Source of the DNA: Priestia megaterium NBRC 15308 = ATCC 14581
GTDB lineage: Bacteria; Bacillota; Bacilli; Bacillales; Bacillaceae_H
Direction: 5' to 3'
Length of the DNA: 64,000 nucleotides
Assembly: GCF_000832985.1 (NCBI RefSeq)
Contig: NZ_CP009920.1
Location: 3,838,501 to 3,902,500 of the forward strand
A program made the position numbers and the translations under genes. The notes under the pieces are model-generated. The model was not told the DNA's origin, did not search any database, and saw only the letters and a program-made list of their open reading frames with translations. This document shows, in pieces, positions 44,775 to 54,714 of this stretch; position 1 is the stretch's first letter, and every line of letters starts with the position of its first letter.

Positions 44775-46079
44775 ATGCAAATTGAAACTAAAGAGCCCGT
44801 GCTTTCTACTGCACCAAAAAAAAATTGGAGATGGACGGTTGTAATCTGGTTAATTATAGGTGGGTTTATCAACTACCTAGATAGGGCAAATCTATCCATT
44901 GCTGCTCCGCAAATGATGAAAGATTTACATTTAACAAAAACAGATATAGGACTTTTAGGTACAGTTTTTTCCTGGTCTTATGCTTTAATGCAACTTCCTG
45001 CTGGTTGGCTAATTGATCGTTTTGGTACAAAAAAGATATATTCAATTGCAGTTTTGTGGTGGAGTGGAGCTACATTTATGATGGGACTCTTTAATAAGCT
45101 ACCTTCATTTATTATTGTAAGGTTACTACTAGGGGCTGGTGAAGCACCTTGCTGGCCAACAGGTGCAAAAATAACATCTTATTGGTTTCCAAAAAAAGAA
45201 AGAGGATTTGCAACAGGCCTCTGGGATTCGTCATCGAAATGGGGTCCTGCTATTGCTCCTCCTCTTTTAGTCGCAATCATGTTGGCTTTTGGATGGAGAT
45301 CATTATTTTATATTACCGGTATTGCAGGAGTGTTATTTAGTATTGCTTTTTGGATTTTTTATAAAAACCCTGAACATAGCAGAAAACTTTCTAAAGAAGA
45401 ATTCGAATATATTCAATCAGAAGGTGCTGGCTTTGAGGAAAACCTAGTAAATTCAAAAATTAAATGGAGATCGTTATTTAAATACAAAACTGTTTGGGGA
45501 ATGATTTTAGGATTCTTCTGTACCATTTGGATTTGGAATATCTTCTTAGTCTTCCTTCCTCTATATCTCGTTGAAGTGCATGGGGTTACGCTTCAAGAGC
45601 TAGGCGTTTATGCAAGTATCCCGTGGGTGGGTGGAATATTTGGTGCTATTTTTGGAGGGTATCTTACAAAAAAACTAGTAGATAAGGGCATAACGTCTCC
45701 AGTTAAGGCAAAACGTGCGCTAATTAGTATCTGTGCTATATTAGCTGCTATTGTGGTGATTTTTGTTCCTTTTGTGGATAGTCTTGCTATGAAAATAACT
45801 TTATTCACACTAGCACTTTGTTTTATTTCCGCAATTACAGGAAGTGCTTGGGCTCTTGCTGGTGATATTGCCCCTCCTTCTATGGTTGCATCTGTAGGCG
45901 CTATACAAAACTTTGGAGGTTATTTTGGAGGTGCACTCTCACCCTTTATAGCAGGTTTAATTGTAGATAAGACTGGATCTTACTCTCTTGCCTTCATATC
46001 AGGTGGTATTATTGCAGGATGTGCAGCACTTTGTTATTGGTTTTTAGTGAAAAACCCTATTCAAGAGAGAGTAGAATAA
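44775..46079 (+). CDS. MFS anion:cation symporter (GudP/ExuT-like)
   Basis: 434 residues, 12 membrane segments. The N-terminus WTVVIWLIIGGFINYLDRANLS contains the conserved YLDR(A/T)N of the ACS branch; then GWLIDRFGTKK and GAGEAPCWPTGAKI. ACS proteins import hexuronates, glucarate or aldonates with protons or sodium. Its position between the dehydrogenase and aldolase genes makes an aldonic or keto-deoxy acid the probable substrate. TTAGGAGAT precedes the ATG. Confidence 0.88.
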   Translation: MQIETKEPVLSTAPKKNWRWTVVIWLIIGGFINYLDRANLSIAAPQMMKDLHLTKTDIGLLGTVFSWSYALMQLPAGWLIDRFGTKKIYSIAVLWWSGATFMMGLFNKLPSFIIVRLLLGAGEAPCWPTGAKITSYWFPKKERGFATGLWDSSSKWGPAIAPPLLVAIMLAFGWRSLFYITGIAGVLFSIAFWIFYKNPEHSRKLSKEEFEYIQSEGAGFEENLVNSKIKWRSLFKYKTVWGMILGFFCTIWIWNIFLVFLPLYLVEVHGVTLQELGVYASIPWVGGIFGAIFGGYLTKKLVDKGITSPVKAKRALISICAILAAIVVIFVPFVDSLAMKITLFTLALCFISAITGSAWALAGDIAPPSMVASVGAIQNFGGYFGGALSPFIAGLIVDKTGSYSLAFISGGIIAGCAALCYWFLVKNPIQERVE

Positions 46080-46388
46080 TAAAATGACTATAAATAATGT
46101 GATATTAAGGAGGCTAAGCAAAGATTTATAATAACATTGCTTAGCCCATAATAACTAAATTCTTATTAGGTTAATTAAAGCATTTAAAAAGAAACAATTC
46201 TAGCTACTACACGTATCTAAAGAGACCCTTTATTAGAAGAAAGTCAATTCTTAACAAATAGAAGATATAGTAATCTCTTATTATCTTTTTGCCAAAATAC
46301 AAAAAAATTATATTTAAACAATTAAGTTAAGTTTTTATATGAGCTTAAAAAATTTGTTTTTATTAAATTTTAAAAGGATGGAAATATA
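46080..46388. other. Intergenic region within the aldonate module
   Basis: Contains the stem GGCTAAGCAA / TTGCTTAGCC (46112-46146) without a T run and then AT-rich sequence. A separate promoter for the aldolase gene is possible but not identified. Confidence 0.45.
46112..46146 (+). terminator. Hairpin between transporter and aldolase genes
   Basis: 10-bp perfect stem with a 15-base loop, not followed by T's; it may act as mRNA stabiliser or pause site rather than a terminator. Confidence 0.45.
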
Positions 46389-47309
46389 ATGAAAAAAACA
46401 ACAAGGTTTCATGGGGTAATTCCGCCTGTCTCTACAATAGTAGATCAAAATGAATGCTTAGATGAAAAAGGAATGAAAAATTTAATTGACTTTCTAATTG
46501 AGTCTAAAGTAAATGGGCTGTTTTTTTTAGGGTCGGGCGGAGAATTTAGTCAAATGTCAACTTCTTTAAGGAAGAAAGTAGCAGAATTTGCAGTTCAGTA
46601 TGTAAATGGACGTTTGCCAGTTTTAATTGGCACTGGTACTCCAAGCACAAAAGAGACTATCTCACTAAGTATGCATGCAAAAGAAATAGGGGCAGATGGG
46701 ATCGTAGTTATTAACCCATATTATTGGCCGTTATCCGAGGATAATCTCTTTCAGCATTTTGCTCAAATTGCTGAAAAAGTAGATATGCCCACCCTTTTAT
46801 ATAATTTCCCAGCATTAACAGGCCAAGATTTATCGCCAGAATTTGTTCTTAAACTAGTCGAATCTTATCCTAATGTTGTAGGCATTAAAGAAACCGTTGA
46901 TGCAGTCTCTCATACAAGGGAAATGATTTTAACTGTAAAGGCTGCCCATCCTGATTTTGCTGTTTTCTCAGGATACGATGATCATTTTTTAAACACGTTA
47001 TCTCTCGGTGGAGATGGCTCCATTCCCGGCACTGCAAATTTTGCACCAGAGTTTTCTGTAAATATTTATCAATCTTTTATGGACAAAGACTATGCTCGCG
47101 CAATTGAATCACATCGTCTATTGTCAGGTTTATTATCCTTATATCAAATAGATAAGCCTTTTGTAAGTGTAATTAAAGAAGCTCTTTCTTTAAGGGGGAT
47201 AAAAGTTTCTACAAACATGATAGCTCCAGCTCGCGAACTTAGTGAAAGAAAGAAGGAACAAGTAGAACAAATACTAGGCCAGGCACTAGGGACAGAAAAA
47301 TTTTCATAA
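46389..47309 (+). CDS. DapA-family 2-keto-3-deoxy-aldonate aldolase (YagE/YjhH-like)
   Basis: 306 residues. NAL/DapA barrel: GSGGEFSQMS (the GGEF variant typical of keto-deoxy acid aldolases, not the GTTGE of DapA), INPYYWPLSEDNL, catalytic Tyr in LLYNFPALTGQ, and the Schiff-base Lys in VGIKETVD (about 170). Cleaves 2-keto-3-deoxy-xylonate or similar to pyruvate plus an aldehyde (glycolaldehyde for C5). Directly followed by a YjhG-type dehydratase, the same pairing as E. coli yjhHG/yagEF. It represents the aldolase (Dahms-type) branch of the module. Confidence 0.87.
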   Translation: MKKTTRFHGVIPPVSTIVDQNECLDEKGMKNLIDFLIESKVNGLFFLGSGGEFSQMSTSLRKKVAEFAVQYVNGRLPVLIGTGTPSTKETISLSMHAKEIGADGIVVINPYYWPLSEDNLFQHFAQIAEKVDMPTLLYNFPALTGQDLSPEFVLKLVESYPNVVGIKETVDAVSHTREMILTVKAAHPDFAVFSGYDDHFLNTLSLGGDGSIPGTANFAPEFSVNIYQSFMDKDYARAIESHRLLSGLLSLYQIDKPFVSVIKEALSLRGIKVSTNMIAPARELSERKKEQVEQILGQALGTEKFS

Positions 47310-47428
47310 ATTATTAATGAAAGATGTTTTTTTCGAGGAACCTATATTCTCCAATTAATAGAAGATAGTATGTGCAACATAAAAATATATCTTTTTTTAT
47401 AAAAAATCTTATTAACGGAGGAATACAT

Positions 47429-49417
47429 ATGTCATTGCAATCCATATTTGGCGAAGAGGATGTATCTCTTTATAAAATTCAAACTCATGCGAAGGGAGCA
47501 GATGGTTCACTCCCACTTACACCCGAAATGTTGCTAGATTCACCAAGTGGTGACCTTTTTGGATTATCACAAAATGTTGGTATGGGCTGGGCACCTTCAA
47601 ATCTACTTGGAAAACAAGTTCTAATTCTCGGTACTCAAGGTGGAATCAGGAATCATGATGGCACTCCAATTGCATTAGGCTATCATACTGGGCATTGGGA
47701 AATAGGTTTATTAATGAAGGCATCAGCCCAAGAGATCAGTAGACAAGGTGGCGTGCCCTTCGCAGGGTTCGTAAGCGATCCATGTGATGGGCGCTCCCAA
47801 GGAACTGCTGGTATGTTTGATTCCCTTCCTTTTCGAAATGATGCGGCTATAGTTTATCGAAGATTAATTCGCTCACTGCCTACTCGCAGGGCAGTTATTG
47901 GAGTAGCTACATGTGATAAAGGTCTTCCAGCAATGATGATAGCTCTGGCATCAATGCATGACTTGCCAACTATCATTGTCCCTGGAGGTGTTACTCTTCC
48001 ACCTACAAATGGAGAAGATGCAGGAAAGATTCAAACAATTGGGGCAAGATACGCAAACAACGAAATTACTTTGCAAGAAGCTGCTGACCTTGGATGTCGT
48101 GCTTGTGCTACACCGGGAGGAGGATGCCAATTTCTTGGGACAGCTGGTACCTCTCAAGTTGTTGCGGAAGCTGTTGGAATGGCTTTACCCCACTCAGCAC
48201 TAGCACCTTCAGGCCAGTCAGTATGGATGGAGATGGCTAAGCAATCAGCACGTGCAGCTTTAGAAATGGAGAAGAAAAAGATTTTCACCAAAGATATAAT
48301 TACAGATAAAGCTATAGAGAATGCTATGGTCCTTCATGCAGCTTTCGGGGGTTCAACAAATTTATTACTTCATATTCCAGCAATTGCTCATGCAGCTAAT
48401 TGTAAGATACCTACCGTTGAAGATTGGACTAGAATCAATAAAAAAGTTCCTCGTTTGGTCGATGTACTACCAAACGGTCCTGTAGGCCATACAACTGTTA
48501 AGGTATTCTTAGCAGGTGGAGTACCGGAGGTGATGCTTCATTTGAGAAAATTAGGTGTTTTGCATGAAGATGTACTAACAGTTACTGGAGAAACTCTTGG
48601 TTCAAACCTCGATTGGTGGGAAAAATCAGAAAGACGTGCAATTATGAAAAAACAATTGTTAGAAGCTGATGGAATCAATCCTGATGATATTATTATGGAT
48701 CCAGCCAAAGCAAAAGAAAAAGGTCTAACTTCCACAGTTACATTCCCGAAAGGAAATATTGCCCCTGAAGGATCAGTAATTAAATCAACTTCTATTGATC
48801 CATCTGTGGTAGGAGAAGATGGGGTATATCGCCATATAGGAAAAGCAAAGGTCTTTACTTCAGAAAAAGCAGCCATAAAATCGATTAAAACAGGAGGCAT
48901 AGAAGCAGGAGATATAATGGTGGTTATGGGCGGTGGTCCTTCAGGAACCGGAATGGAGGAAACATATCAATTAACATCGGCACTAAAACATTTGTCTTTT
49001 GGAAAACATGTCTCCTTACTTACAGACGCGCGTTTCTCTGGTGTCTCTACTGGTGCATGTATCGGACATATTGGACCTGAGGCATTAGCTGGGGGACCAA
49101 TTGGAAAATTGCGTGATGGAGACATAATTGAAATCATTATTGACCGTAATCAATTAGTGGGTTCAGTTAATTTTGTTGGAACAGAGAATACGAGACTTTC
49201 TTTAGAAAAAGCAACTAAAGTCCTGCAAGAACGTGACCTTCATCCAGAACTAAAACCGGATCCGGGTCTTCCAGATGATACTCGTTTGTGGGCTGCGCTT
49301 CAATCGGTTAGTGGAGGAACGTGGCGTGGAAATATCTATGACACAGATCGAATTATTGAGGTTCTAAAAGCAGGCGTAGAAGCATTAGACAAAGAAAAAA
49401 CATTAGTACAGAATTAA
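47429..49417 (+). CDS. Aldonate dehydratase of the IlvD/Edd family (YjhG/YagF-like)
   Basis: 662 residues from the ATG at 47429 (GGAGGA upstream; the longer frame lacks a site). Iron-sulphur dehydratase: Cys ligands in [22 protein letters not shown] and [11 protein letters not shown]. The length and the N-terminal block [31 protein letters not shown] match the YjhG/YagF group (about 655 residues) rather than IlvD (about 560). YjhG/YagF dehydrate D-xylonate to 2-keto-3-deoxy-xylonate, the common precursor for the two downstream branches encoded here. Confidence 0.9.
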   Translation: MSLQSIFGEEDVSLYKIQTHAKGADGSLPLTPEMLLDSPSGDLFGLSQNVGMGWAPSNLLGKQVLILGTQGGIRNHDGTPIALGYHTGHWEIGLLMKASAQEISRQGGVPFAGFVSDPCDGRSQGTAGMFDSLPFRNDAAIVYRRLIRSLPTRRAVIGVATCDKGLPAMMIALASMHDLPTIIVPGGVTLPPTNGEDAGKIQTIGARYANNEITLQEAADLGCRACATPGGGCQFLGTAGTSQVVAEAVGMALPHSALAPSGQSVWMEMAKQSARAALEMEKKKIFTKDIITDKAIENAMVLHAAFGGSTNLLLHIPAIAHAANCKIPTVEDWTRINKKVPRLVDVLPNGPVGHTTVKVFLAGGVPEVMLHLRKLGVLHEDVLTVTGETLGSNLDWWEKSERRAIMKKQLLEADGINPDDIIMDPAKAKEKGLTSTVTFPKGNIAPEGSVIKSTSIDPSVVGEDGVYRHIGKAKVFTSEKAAIKSIKTGGIEAGDIMVVMGGGPSGTGMEETYQLTSALKHLSFGKHVSLLTDARFSGVSTGACIGHIGPEALAGGPIGKLRDGDIIEIIIDRNQLVGSVNFVGTENTRLSLEKATKVLQERDLHPELKPDPGLPDDTRLWAALQSVSGGTWRGNIYDTDRIIEVLKAGVEALDKEKTLVQN

Positions 49418-49450
49418 CCTATTAATATTAATTTAATTTAGGGACTTAAT

Positions 49451-49464
49451 TGAAAGCGTTTACC
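49451..49464 (+). promoter_or_regulatory. cre site upstream of gntP
   Basis: TGAAAGCGTTTACC, one mismatch to the CcpA consensus TGWAANCGNTNWCA, 150 bases before the permease gene. Confidence 0.6.
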
Positions 49465-49613
49465 AAAGGGCGTTTTTTCGAATAATTGTACTTTATGACT
49501 AGTAAACAAAATAGCATAAGCGTCCTAGAGTTACTTACTAATTAAAATATAAAGTTAGTGTTTCAATAAGTGGAGCAAGTAAAAATATTTTAATTATTTT
49601 TTGGAGGTATATC

Positions 49614-51068
49614 ATGCCATTATTTATAGTAGCGATTGGGATTATTCTGTTGCTAATTTTGATTACTGGATTTAAATTAAATACATTTGTTTCATTGATA
49701 ATTGTATCTTTTGTTGTATCTTTAGCACTTGGAATGCCTATGGAAAAGGTTGTCACATCCATTGAAGCTGGATTAGGAGGTACACTTGGTCATATAGCTT
49801 TAATATTTGGGCTTGGTGCAATGCTTGGGAGATTAATTGCTGACGCAGGGGGAGCTCAGCGTATCGCCATGACTCTAATTAACAAATTTGGAGAAAAAAG
49901 AATTCAGTGGGCTGTTGTAGTTGCTTCGTTTATTGTAGGTATAGCTTTATTTTTTGAAGTAGGATTAGTTTTATTAATCCCAATTGTATTTTCGATTGCG
50001 AAAGAATTAAGAGCCTCTATCTTGCACTTAGGTATTCCTATGGCTGCAGCTTTATTAGCAACTCATAGTTTCCTTCCCCCACACCCAGGACCAACAGTCA
50101 TAGCTGGTGAGTATGGTGCTGACATTGGATTAGTTTTACTCTACGGTATTATTGTTGCAATACCAACCGTCATTATAGCAGGTCCTTTATATACTAAGAT
50201 GGCTAAAAAAATTGTACCTGATGCATTCAAGAAGACGGGTAATATAGCTTCTTTAGGTGAACAAAAAACATTCAAACTTAACGAAACACCAGGTTTCGGC
50301 ATAAGCGTATTAACTGCAATGTTTCCTGTTTTATTAATGTCTATATCTACAATTCTAGATATGATTCAAAAATCAGTAGGATTTGAAGATGATACAACGA
50401 TTGAAATAATTCGTCTTATAGGAAACCCTTCATCTGCAATGTTGATATCTTTAATTCTTGCATTTTATACAATGGGAATAGCAAGAAATACTCCTATAAA
50501 AGAAGTTATGAACTCTTGTACATCATCAATTGCTGCAATTGGTATGATGCTATTAATTATTGGAGGTGGGGGTGCCTTCAAGCAAGTACTAATTGATGGT
50601 GGTGTAGGAGATTATGTAGCAGAATTGTTTAAAGGAACTTCAATGTCACCTATCATACTTGCTTGGGTAGTTGCTGCGTTATTACGTATCTCTTTAGGGT
50701 CAGCCACAGTTGCGGCTATATCCACTGCAGGATTAGTTATTCCAATGCTGTCTCAATACGATGCTAATTTAGCCCTAGTCACTCTTGCAACGGGAGCGGG
50801 AAGTGCAATTTGCTCACATGTTAATGATGCAGGATTTTGGATGATTAAAGAATATTTTGGATTAAGTATGAAAGAAACATTTTCAACATGGACAATACTT
50901 TCCACTATTACTTCCATAGCCGGATTAGGGTTCATTTTGTTATTAGATGCATCCTTAACTATCTCGATAATGTTAATAATTTCCATTAGCCTAGTAGCAA
51001 TGTATTTCAGTATTTTTAACCAGCCTTTCAAGCAATCTAAGGATAAAAGTGATGTTTTGGATGTATAA
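49614..51068 (+). CDS. GntP-family aldonate:H+ symporter
   Basis: 484 residues, about 12-13 membrane segments, the usual GntP length (about 440-480). Features: [58 protein letters not shown] (highly characteristic of gluconate permeases) and a near-terminal [23 protein letters not shown]. Imports gluconate or related aldonates. Last gene of the IclR module, with its own cre site upstream. GGAGG precedes the ATG and a strong terminator follows. A different branch from the GntP-like carrier at 22677. Confidence 0.92.
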   Translation: MPLFIVAIGIILLLILITGFKLNTFVSLIIVSFVVSLALGMPMEKVVTSIEAGLGGTLGHIALIFGLGAMLGRLIADAGGAQRIAMTLINKFGEKRIQWAVVVASFIVGIALFFEVGLVLLIPIVFSIAKELRASILHLGIPMAAALLATHSFLPPHPGPTVIAGEYGADIGLVLLYGIIVAIPTVIIAGPLYTKMAKKIVPDAFKKTGNIASLGEQKTFKLNETPGFGISVLTAMFPVLLMSISTILDMIQKSVGFEDDTTIEIIRLIGNPSSAMLISLILAFYTMGIARNTPIKEVMNSCTSSIAAIGMMLLIIGGGGAFKQVLIDGGVGDYVAELFKGTSMSPIILAWVVAALLRISLGSATVAAISTAGLVIPMLSQYDANLALVTLATGAGSAICSHVNDAGFWMIKEYFGLSMKETFSTWTILSTITSIAGLGFILLLDASLTISIMLIISISLVAMYFSIFNQPFKQSKDKSDVLDV

Positions 51069-51105
51069 AGGTATATATATAAAGCCTTTAAAAAAATAAA
51101 AGATT

Positions 51106-51140
51106 AAAAAGGCAGCCAAATATTTGGCTGCCTTTTTAGC
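51106..51140 (+). terminator. Intrinsic terminator of the aldonate module
   Basis: AAAAAGGCAGCCAAAT / ATTTGGCTGCCTTTTT, 16-bp perfect stem. Confidence 0.95.
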
Positions 51141-51414
51141 AAAATCGCACAACTAGACTATGCTTTTAATTACCTCTACTTTATGATCCAATCCCAGTTG
51201 TTATACTAGCTTTGATCATATTCGGTATTTCTCTGTATAGAAGAAATGATCCATCGTTTTCTGTATGTAAGGTAACCATTTAGATTGTTTTATAAACGCC
51301 TGCCTCTTTATGTTATATAAACAAACAATCCTCATATACATTTATTGAATGGCTTCTTTAAACTTGTCACGAAATAAAACATAAGTTGATAAAGATTACA
51401 TAGGAGGAGAAAAC
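51141..51414. other. Intergenic region
   Basis: No coding frame or recognised structure; presumably holds a sporulation promoter for the following gene. Confidence 0.4.
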
Positions 51415-52677
51415 ATGTTTGTTCATATAGTTCAACCTGGTGATACCCTGTCTTCAATAAGCAGTAGATATGATTATCCCATTGCGCAGCTTAGGAGGGT
51501 AAATGGGTTAGAAGAAACAAATATTGTTCCAGGTCAAGCCTTACTTATAGCTTCTTATGTGTACACAGTTCAACCTGGTGATACGATGAGGAGTATTGCT
51601 AAAAAAGCTTATGTATCCTTAGAACAATTAAAAGGAGCTAATCCTTCAGTCCATTATAATTATTTGCAGGTGGGAATGAAAATGAAAATCCCTAATATAT
51701 CAGACTATATTGCAGGTACACTGGAGTATTATGCCGTTCGAAATCCAGAATTAGATCGCGATTTAATTACTGATTTTGCAACTTATTCCTCGTCCATTTC
51801 TATCTTTGAATATCATTTTGGCACCAATGGAGATATTATGAATGATTTAAACGATTTAGTAGCAATTGAAACGACTTGGAAAAACCGAGTTACACCGTTA
51901 GTTACGATTACTAATCTAACTTCTGAAGGGTTTAGTTCTGATCTTGCCCATCAAGTTTTAAATAATCCTCAAGCAAGAAACAATCTTGTTAATAATATTT
52001 TTTATTTAGTATCTAGAAAAGGATACGGCGGGGTGAATATTGATTTTGAACGTGTAAAGGCCGAGGATAGAGATTTTTTTACAGGATTTTTACGTCAGCT
52101 GGGTGAACGTTTAAAACCTGCAGGGTACGTACTGACCATAGCGGTTCCAGCGAAGACAAGCGAAGATATTCCTTGGTTAAAAGGATATGATTACGGGGGA
52201 ATAGGTGCCGTTGTTAACTATATGTTCATTATGGCATATGATTGGCATCATGCAGGCAGCGAACCAGGGCCTGTTGCACCTATTACTGAAGTAAAAAAAA
52301 CAATAGAATTTGCGATAAAAAGTGTTCCGCGAAGAAAACTTATCATTGGAGTCCCTTTGTATGGATATAACTGGTCAATTCCTTACAAGCCCGTCACAGT
52401 AGCATCTGCTATATCCAATCAAGATGCGATTAAAACAGCGACGAAATATCAGTCTCCCATCCAATATTCTAAGGAGTATAAATCACCATTTTTTCAGTAT
52501 AGAGATCAAGGGGGACAGATGCACGAAGTATGGTTTGAAGATGTAAGAAGCATGAGTGAAAAAATGGTGTTAGTTCGTAAATTTGGTTTGCAAGCAATAG
52601 GAGCTTGGCAATTAACACTTGGATTTACGCCAGGGCCTTGGCTTTTAAAGAAATTTTTCACTATTAGAACGGTATAA
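51415..52677 (+). CDS. LysM-GH18 cortex/spore peptidoglycan hydrolase (SleL/YaaH-like)
   Basis: 420 residues. Two LysM repeats at the N-terminus (HIVQPGDTLSSISSRY, 4-50; YTVQPGDTMRSIAKKA, 51-95), then a GH18 barrel (about 100-415) with the catalytic segment GGVNIDFERV (Glu as proton donor) and MAYDWHHAG, VPLYGYNW. SleL/YaaH enzymes are N-acetylglucosaminidases that degrade cortex fragments during germination. There is no signal peptide, as in other spore-deposited members. AGGAGG lies before the ATG. A YkuD transpeptidase gene follows, consistent with spore envelope biology. Confidence 0.92.
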   Translation: MFVHIVQPGDTLSSISSRYDYPIAQLRRVNGLEETNIVPGQALLIASYVYTVQPGDTMRSIAKKAYVSLEQLKGANPSVHYNYLQVGMKMKIPNISDYIAGTLEYYAVRNPELDRDLITDFATYSSSISIFEYHFGTNGDIMNDLNDLVAIETTWKNRVTPLVTITNLTSEGFSSDLAHQVLNNPQARNNLVNNIFYLVSRKGYGGVNIDFERVKAEDRDFFTGFLRQLGERLKPAGYVLTIAVPAKTSEDIPWLKGYDYGGIGAVVNYMFIMAYDWHHAGSEPGPVAPITEVKKTIEFAIKSVPRRKLIIGVPLYGYNWSIPYKPVTVASAISNQDAIKTATKYQSPIQYSKEYKSPFFQYRDQGGQMHEVWFEDVRSMSEKMVLVRKFGLQAIGAWQLTLGFTPGPWLLKKFFTIRTV

Positions 52678-52796
52678 ATAGCACTAATTTTTATGAATCA
52701 ATTTAGATATTTTTCAGTTAACAGTTATTCGATATACGTGGTTAATAATAAAAAAATTCTATTTATATTAACTTATAAGAGATTGGAGGTAGTGCT

Positions 52797-53132
52797 ATGG
52801 CAAAAAGGATAGATGTCTCAATAAAGCAGCATCAATTAAAACTATATGATGGAGCTAAATTAGTAAAGACATATCCGATTGCTGTAGGGAAAATGATTAC
52901 TCCAACTCCAACCGGAAAATTTAAAATTATTAATAAAGATACTACCCCTCCAGCTGTATTTGGTCCCTTATGGATGGGACTGTCAAAACCTACATATGGA
53001 ATACATGGGACTAATGATCCAGCTTCTATTGGCAGAGATATGTCACATGGATGTGTCAGAATGGACAATGAAGATATTCTAGAACTTTCCTCTGTAGTTC
53101 CCATTGGAACGCCGGTTTACATACATAAATAA
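52797..53132 (+). CDS. YkuD-type L,D-transpeptidase, minimal form
   Basis: 111 residues, only the YkuD catalytic domain. The catalytic motif is complete: [22 protein letters not shown] with His, Ser-His-Gly-Cys and Arg (about 63-84). The N-terminal LysM domain of B. subtilis YkuD and a signal peptide are both missing. The family makes L,D cross-links in peptidoglycan. Binding site TTGGAGG. It is 119 bases behind the SleL-like gene and could be co-expressed in sporulation. How it would reach peptidoglycan without a signal is unclear; a mother-cell role is possible. Confidence 0.9.
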   Translation: MAKRIDVSIKQHQLKLYDGAKLVKTYPIAVGKMITPTPTGKFKIINKDTTPPAVFGPLWMGLSKPTYGIHGTNDPASIGRDMSHGCVRMDNEDILELSSVVPIGTPVYIHK

Positions 53133-53236
53133 TAGTTTAAGAAGAGTGTGACTGTTTACATTTAGCTAATTGTCGAGATCGAGGGTATCAAAGTTTAAGT
53201 AGATGCTATACAATCACGGGCTCTTTGTACGAAAAC

Positions 53237-53268
53237 AAAAAAGTACCCCGATTAACAGAGGTACTTTT
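53237..53268. terminator. Convergent intrinsic terminator
   Basis: AAAAGTACC / GGTACTTTT stem with T runs on both strands, between ykuD and the minus-strand aldolase gene. Confidence 0.8.
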
Positions 53269-53279
53269 AGCATTTTAAC

Positions 53280-54239
53280 TTATTTTGATGCTGGAGACGT
53301 AGTAACTTCTGGAGACGTTACTTTGTCATAAAAATCTACGAATTTGTCACGATCCTCGCTATCACGGTAAGCCATAGCAACACGTGGATGTTCATTCAGT
53401 ACACCAGAAATCATGTAAGGAATGATATACCCCCACTCCCACTTTTGACGCATTTCAAGCATATGTTTTTCAATTACTCCAAGAATCGGCTTCATCTCAT
53501 AGCTTGGTTTTGGGATGTAGCTAACAAGCAGCTCTGTGTTACAGTTACCAGCTGCACGGCCCATACCATAAACAGATGAATCAAGGAATGTAACTCCATT
53601 ACGCATCGCAGTTAATGTATTAGCAAAAGCTAACTGCATGTTGTTATGCGTATGGATCCCAAGCTGTTTGCTAGGAATCATGGCTTGAAACTTTTTCACT
53701 TGATGCTCAATATCCGCAGGGTCTAGGCTTCCAAAGGAGTCAACGATATATACAACATCTACGGGGCTTTTCTTTACCATTTCAAATGCTTCAATAAGCT
53801 GATTTTCCGGTACGCTAGATAGTGCCATAATGTTAAGTGAAGTCTCATAGCCCAAATCGTGAAACATTTTTATAAGCTCTAAGCCTTTATCTACTTCGCG
53901 AATATAGCATGCCACTCGAATCATATCTAACATACTTTGTTCACTCGGCAGAATGTCGTTTGGATCTACGCGCCCAATATCTACTAAGGCAGATAGCTTC
54001 GTAAACTTTTTCTCAGGGATAATTTCTTTGAGAAAGTTATCGTCAAGAAATCTCCATGGATTGGGCTCGGTTGCTTGAAGAAGCTTAGGTGAATTTTTAT
54101 AACCGACCTCCATATATTCAACGCCGGCTGCGCTTAGGCCGTTATATAAGTCTTGCACAAATTCAACACTAAAATCCCAATTATTAATTAAACCTCCGTC
54201 ACGAATGGTACAGTCTATAATTTTGCTATTATGTCCCAT
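53280..54239 (-). CDS. DRE-TIM aldolase-domain protein (HMGL-like)
   Basis: 319 residues. TIM barrel of the HMG-CoA lyase/homocitrate synthase/4-hydroxy-2-oxovalerate aldolase group. Metal-site motif DCTIRDGGLINNW near the N-terminus (the DxxxRDGG form of the hydroxy-oxovalerate aldolases), GVEYMEVGYK, and the HTHNN motif GIHTHNNMQLAFANTL (about 192-207), followed by DSSVYGMGRAAGN. It may cleave a hydroxy-keto acid, but no pathway neighbour identifies it; similar stand-alone genes occur in Bacillus. GGAGGAAAC precedes the ATG. Confidence 0.82.
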   Translation of the reverse strand: MGHNSKIIDCTIRDGGLINNWDFSVEFVQDLYNGLSAAGVEYMEVGYKNSPKLLQATEPNPWRFLDDNFLKEIIPEKKFTKLSALVDIGRVDPNDILPSEQSMLDMIRVACYIREVDKGLELIKMFHDLGYETSLNIMALSSVPENQLIEAFEMVKKSPVDVVYIVDSFGSLDPADIEHQVKKFQAMIPSKQLGIHTHNNMQLAFANTLTAMRNGVTFLDSSVYGMGRAAGNCNTELLVSYIPKPSYEMKPILGVIEKHMLEMRQKWEWGYIIPYMISGVLNEHPRVAMAYRDSEDRDKFVDFYDKVTSPEVTTSPASK

Positions 54240-54714
54240 GGTAGTTGTTTCCTCCTATGTATTCTATTTATATAAATATTGTTTTAAACTTTATCGCTTT
54301 TATGCTTTTAAGTGTTAAACTCTCCTATTGTGTTTATACCATGACTAATTCAGAGGCGTCAATGTATTTTCTAAATGTTTCACTGCTTTACTGCATTTCA
54401 TGGTAGGAGATGCTTCGGCTTTTTATCCGCTTGATGCTCTTAAAACAACACCAAGTTCAGCACTACAACCCCTAGTATATACAAACACAACCTTTATTAC
54501 ATCACTACTTACTGCAATAAAGATTGTTTTTTAAGTGAAACTGTTTATTAGGGAGGGAACTGTCATTAGTATCTAGATTATAGGTTTAGATTGCTCTATA
54601 ATTAATCCATAAATTTGGGAAGAAATTTAAAACCTGAGAAATAAGAAACTTTTTTGCATTAACAGTTGTATAGGAAATATTAGTTGTTACTTAATCATTT
54701 TAATTTACTTGTCT
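54240..54714. other. Intergenic region with an unassigned terminator
   Basis: No coding frame. The only structure is the plus-oriented terminator at 54488-54533, which has no plus-strand gene before it. Confidence 0.45.
54488..54533 (+). terminator. Terminator without an obvious gene
   Basis: CAACCTTTATT / AATAAAGATTG (one mismatch), then TTTTTT. Confidence 0.6.
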
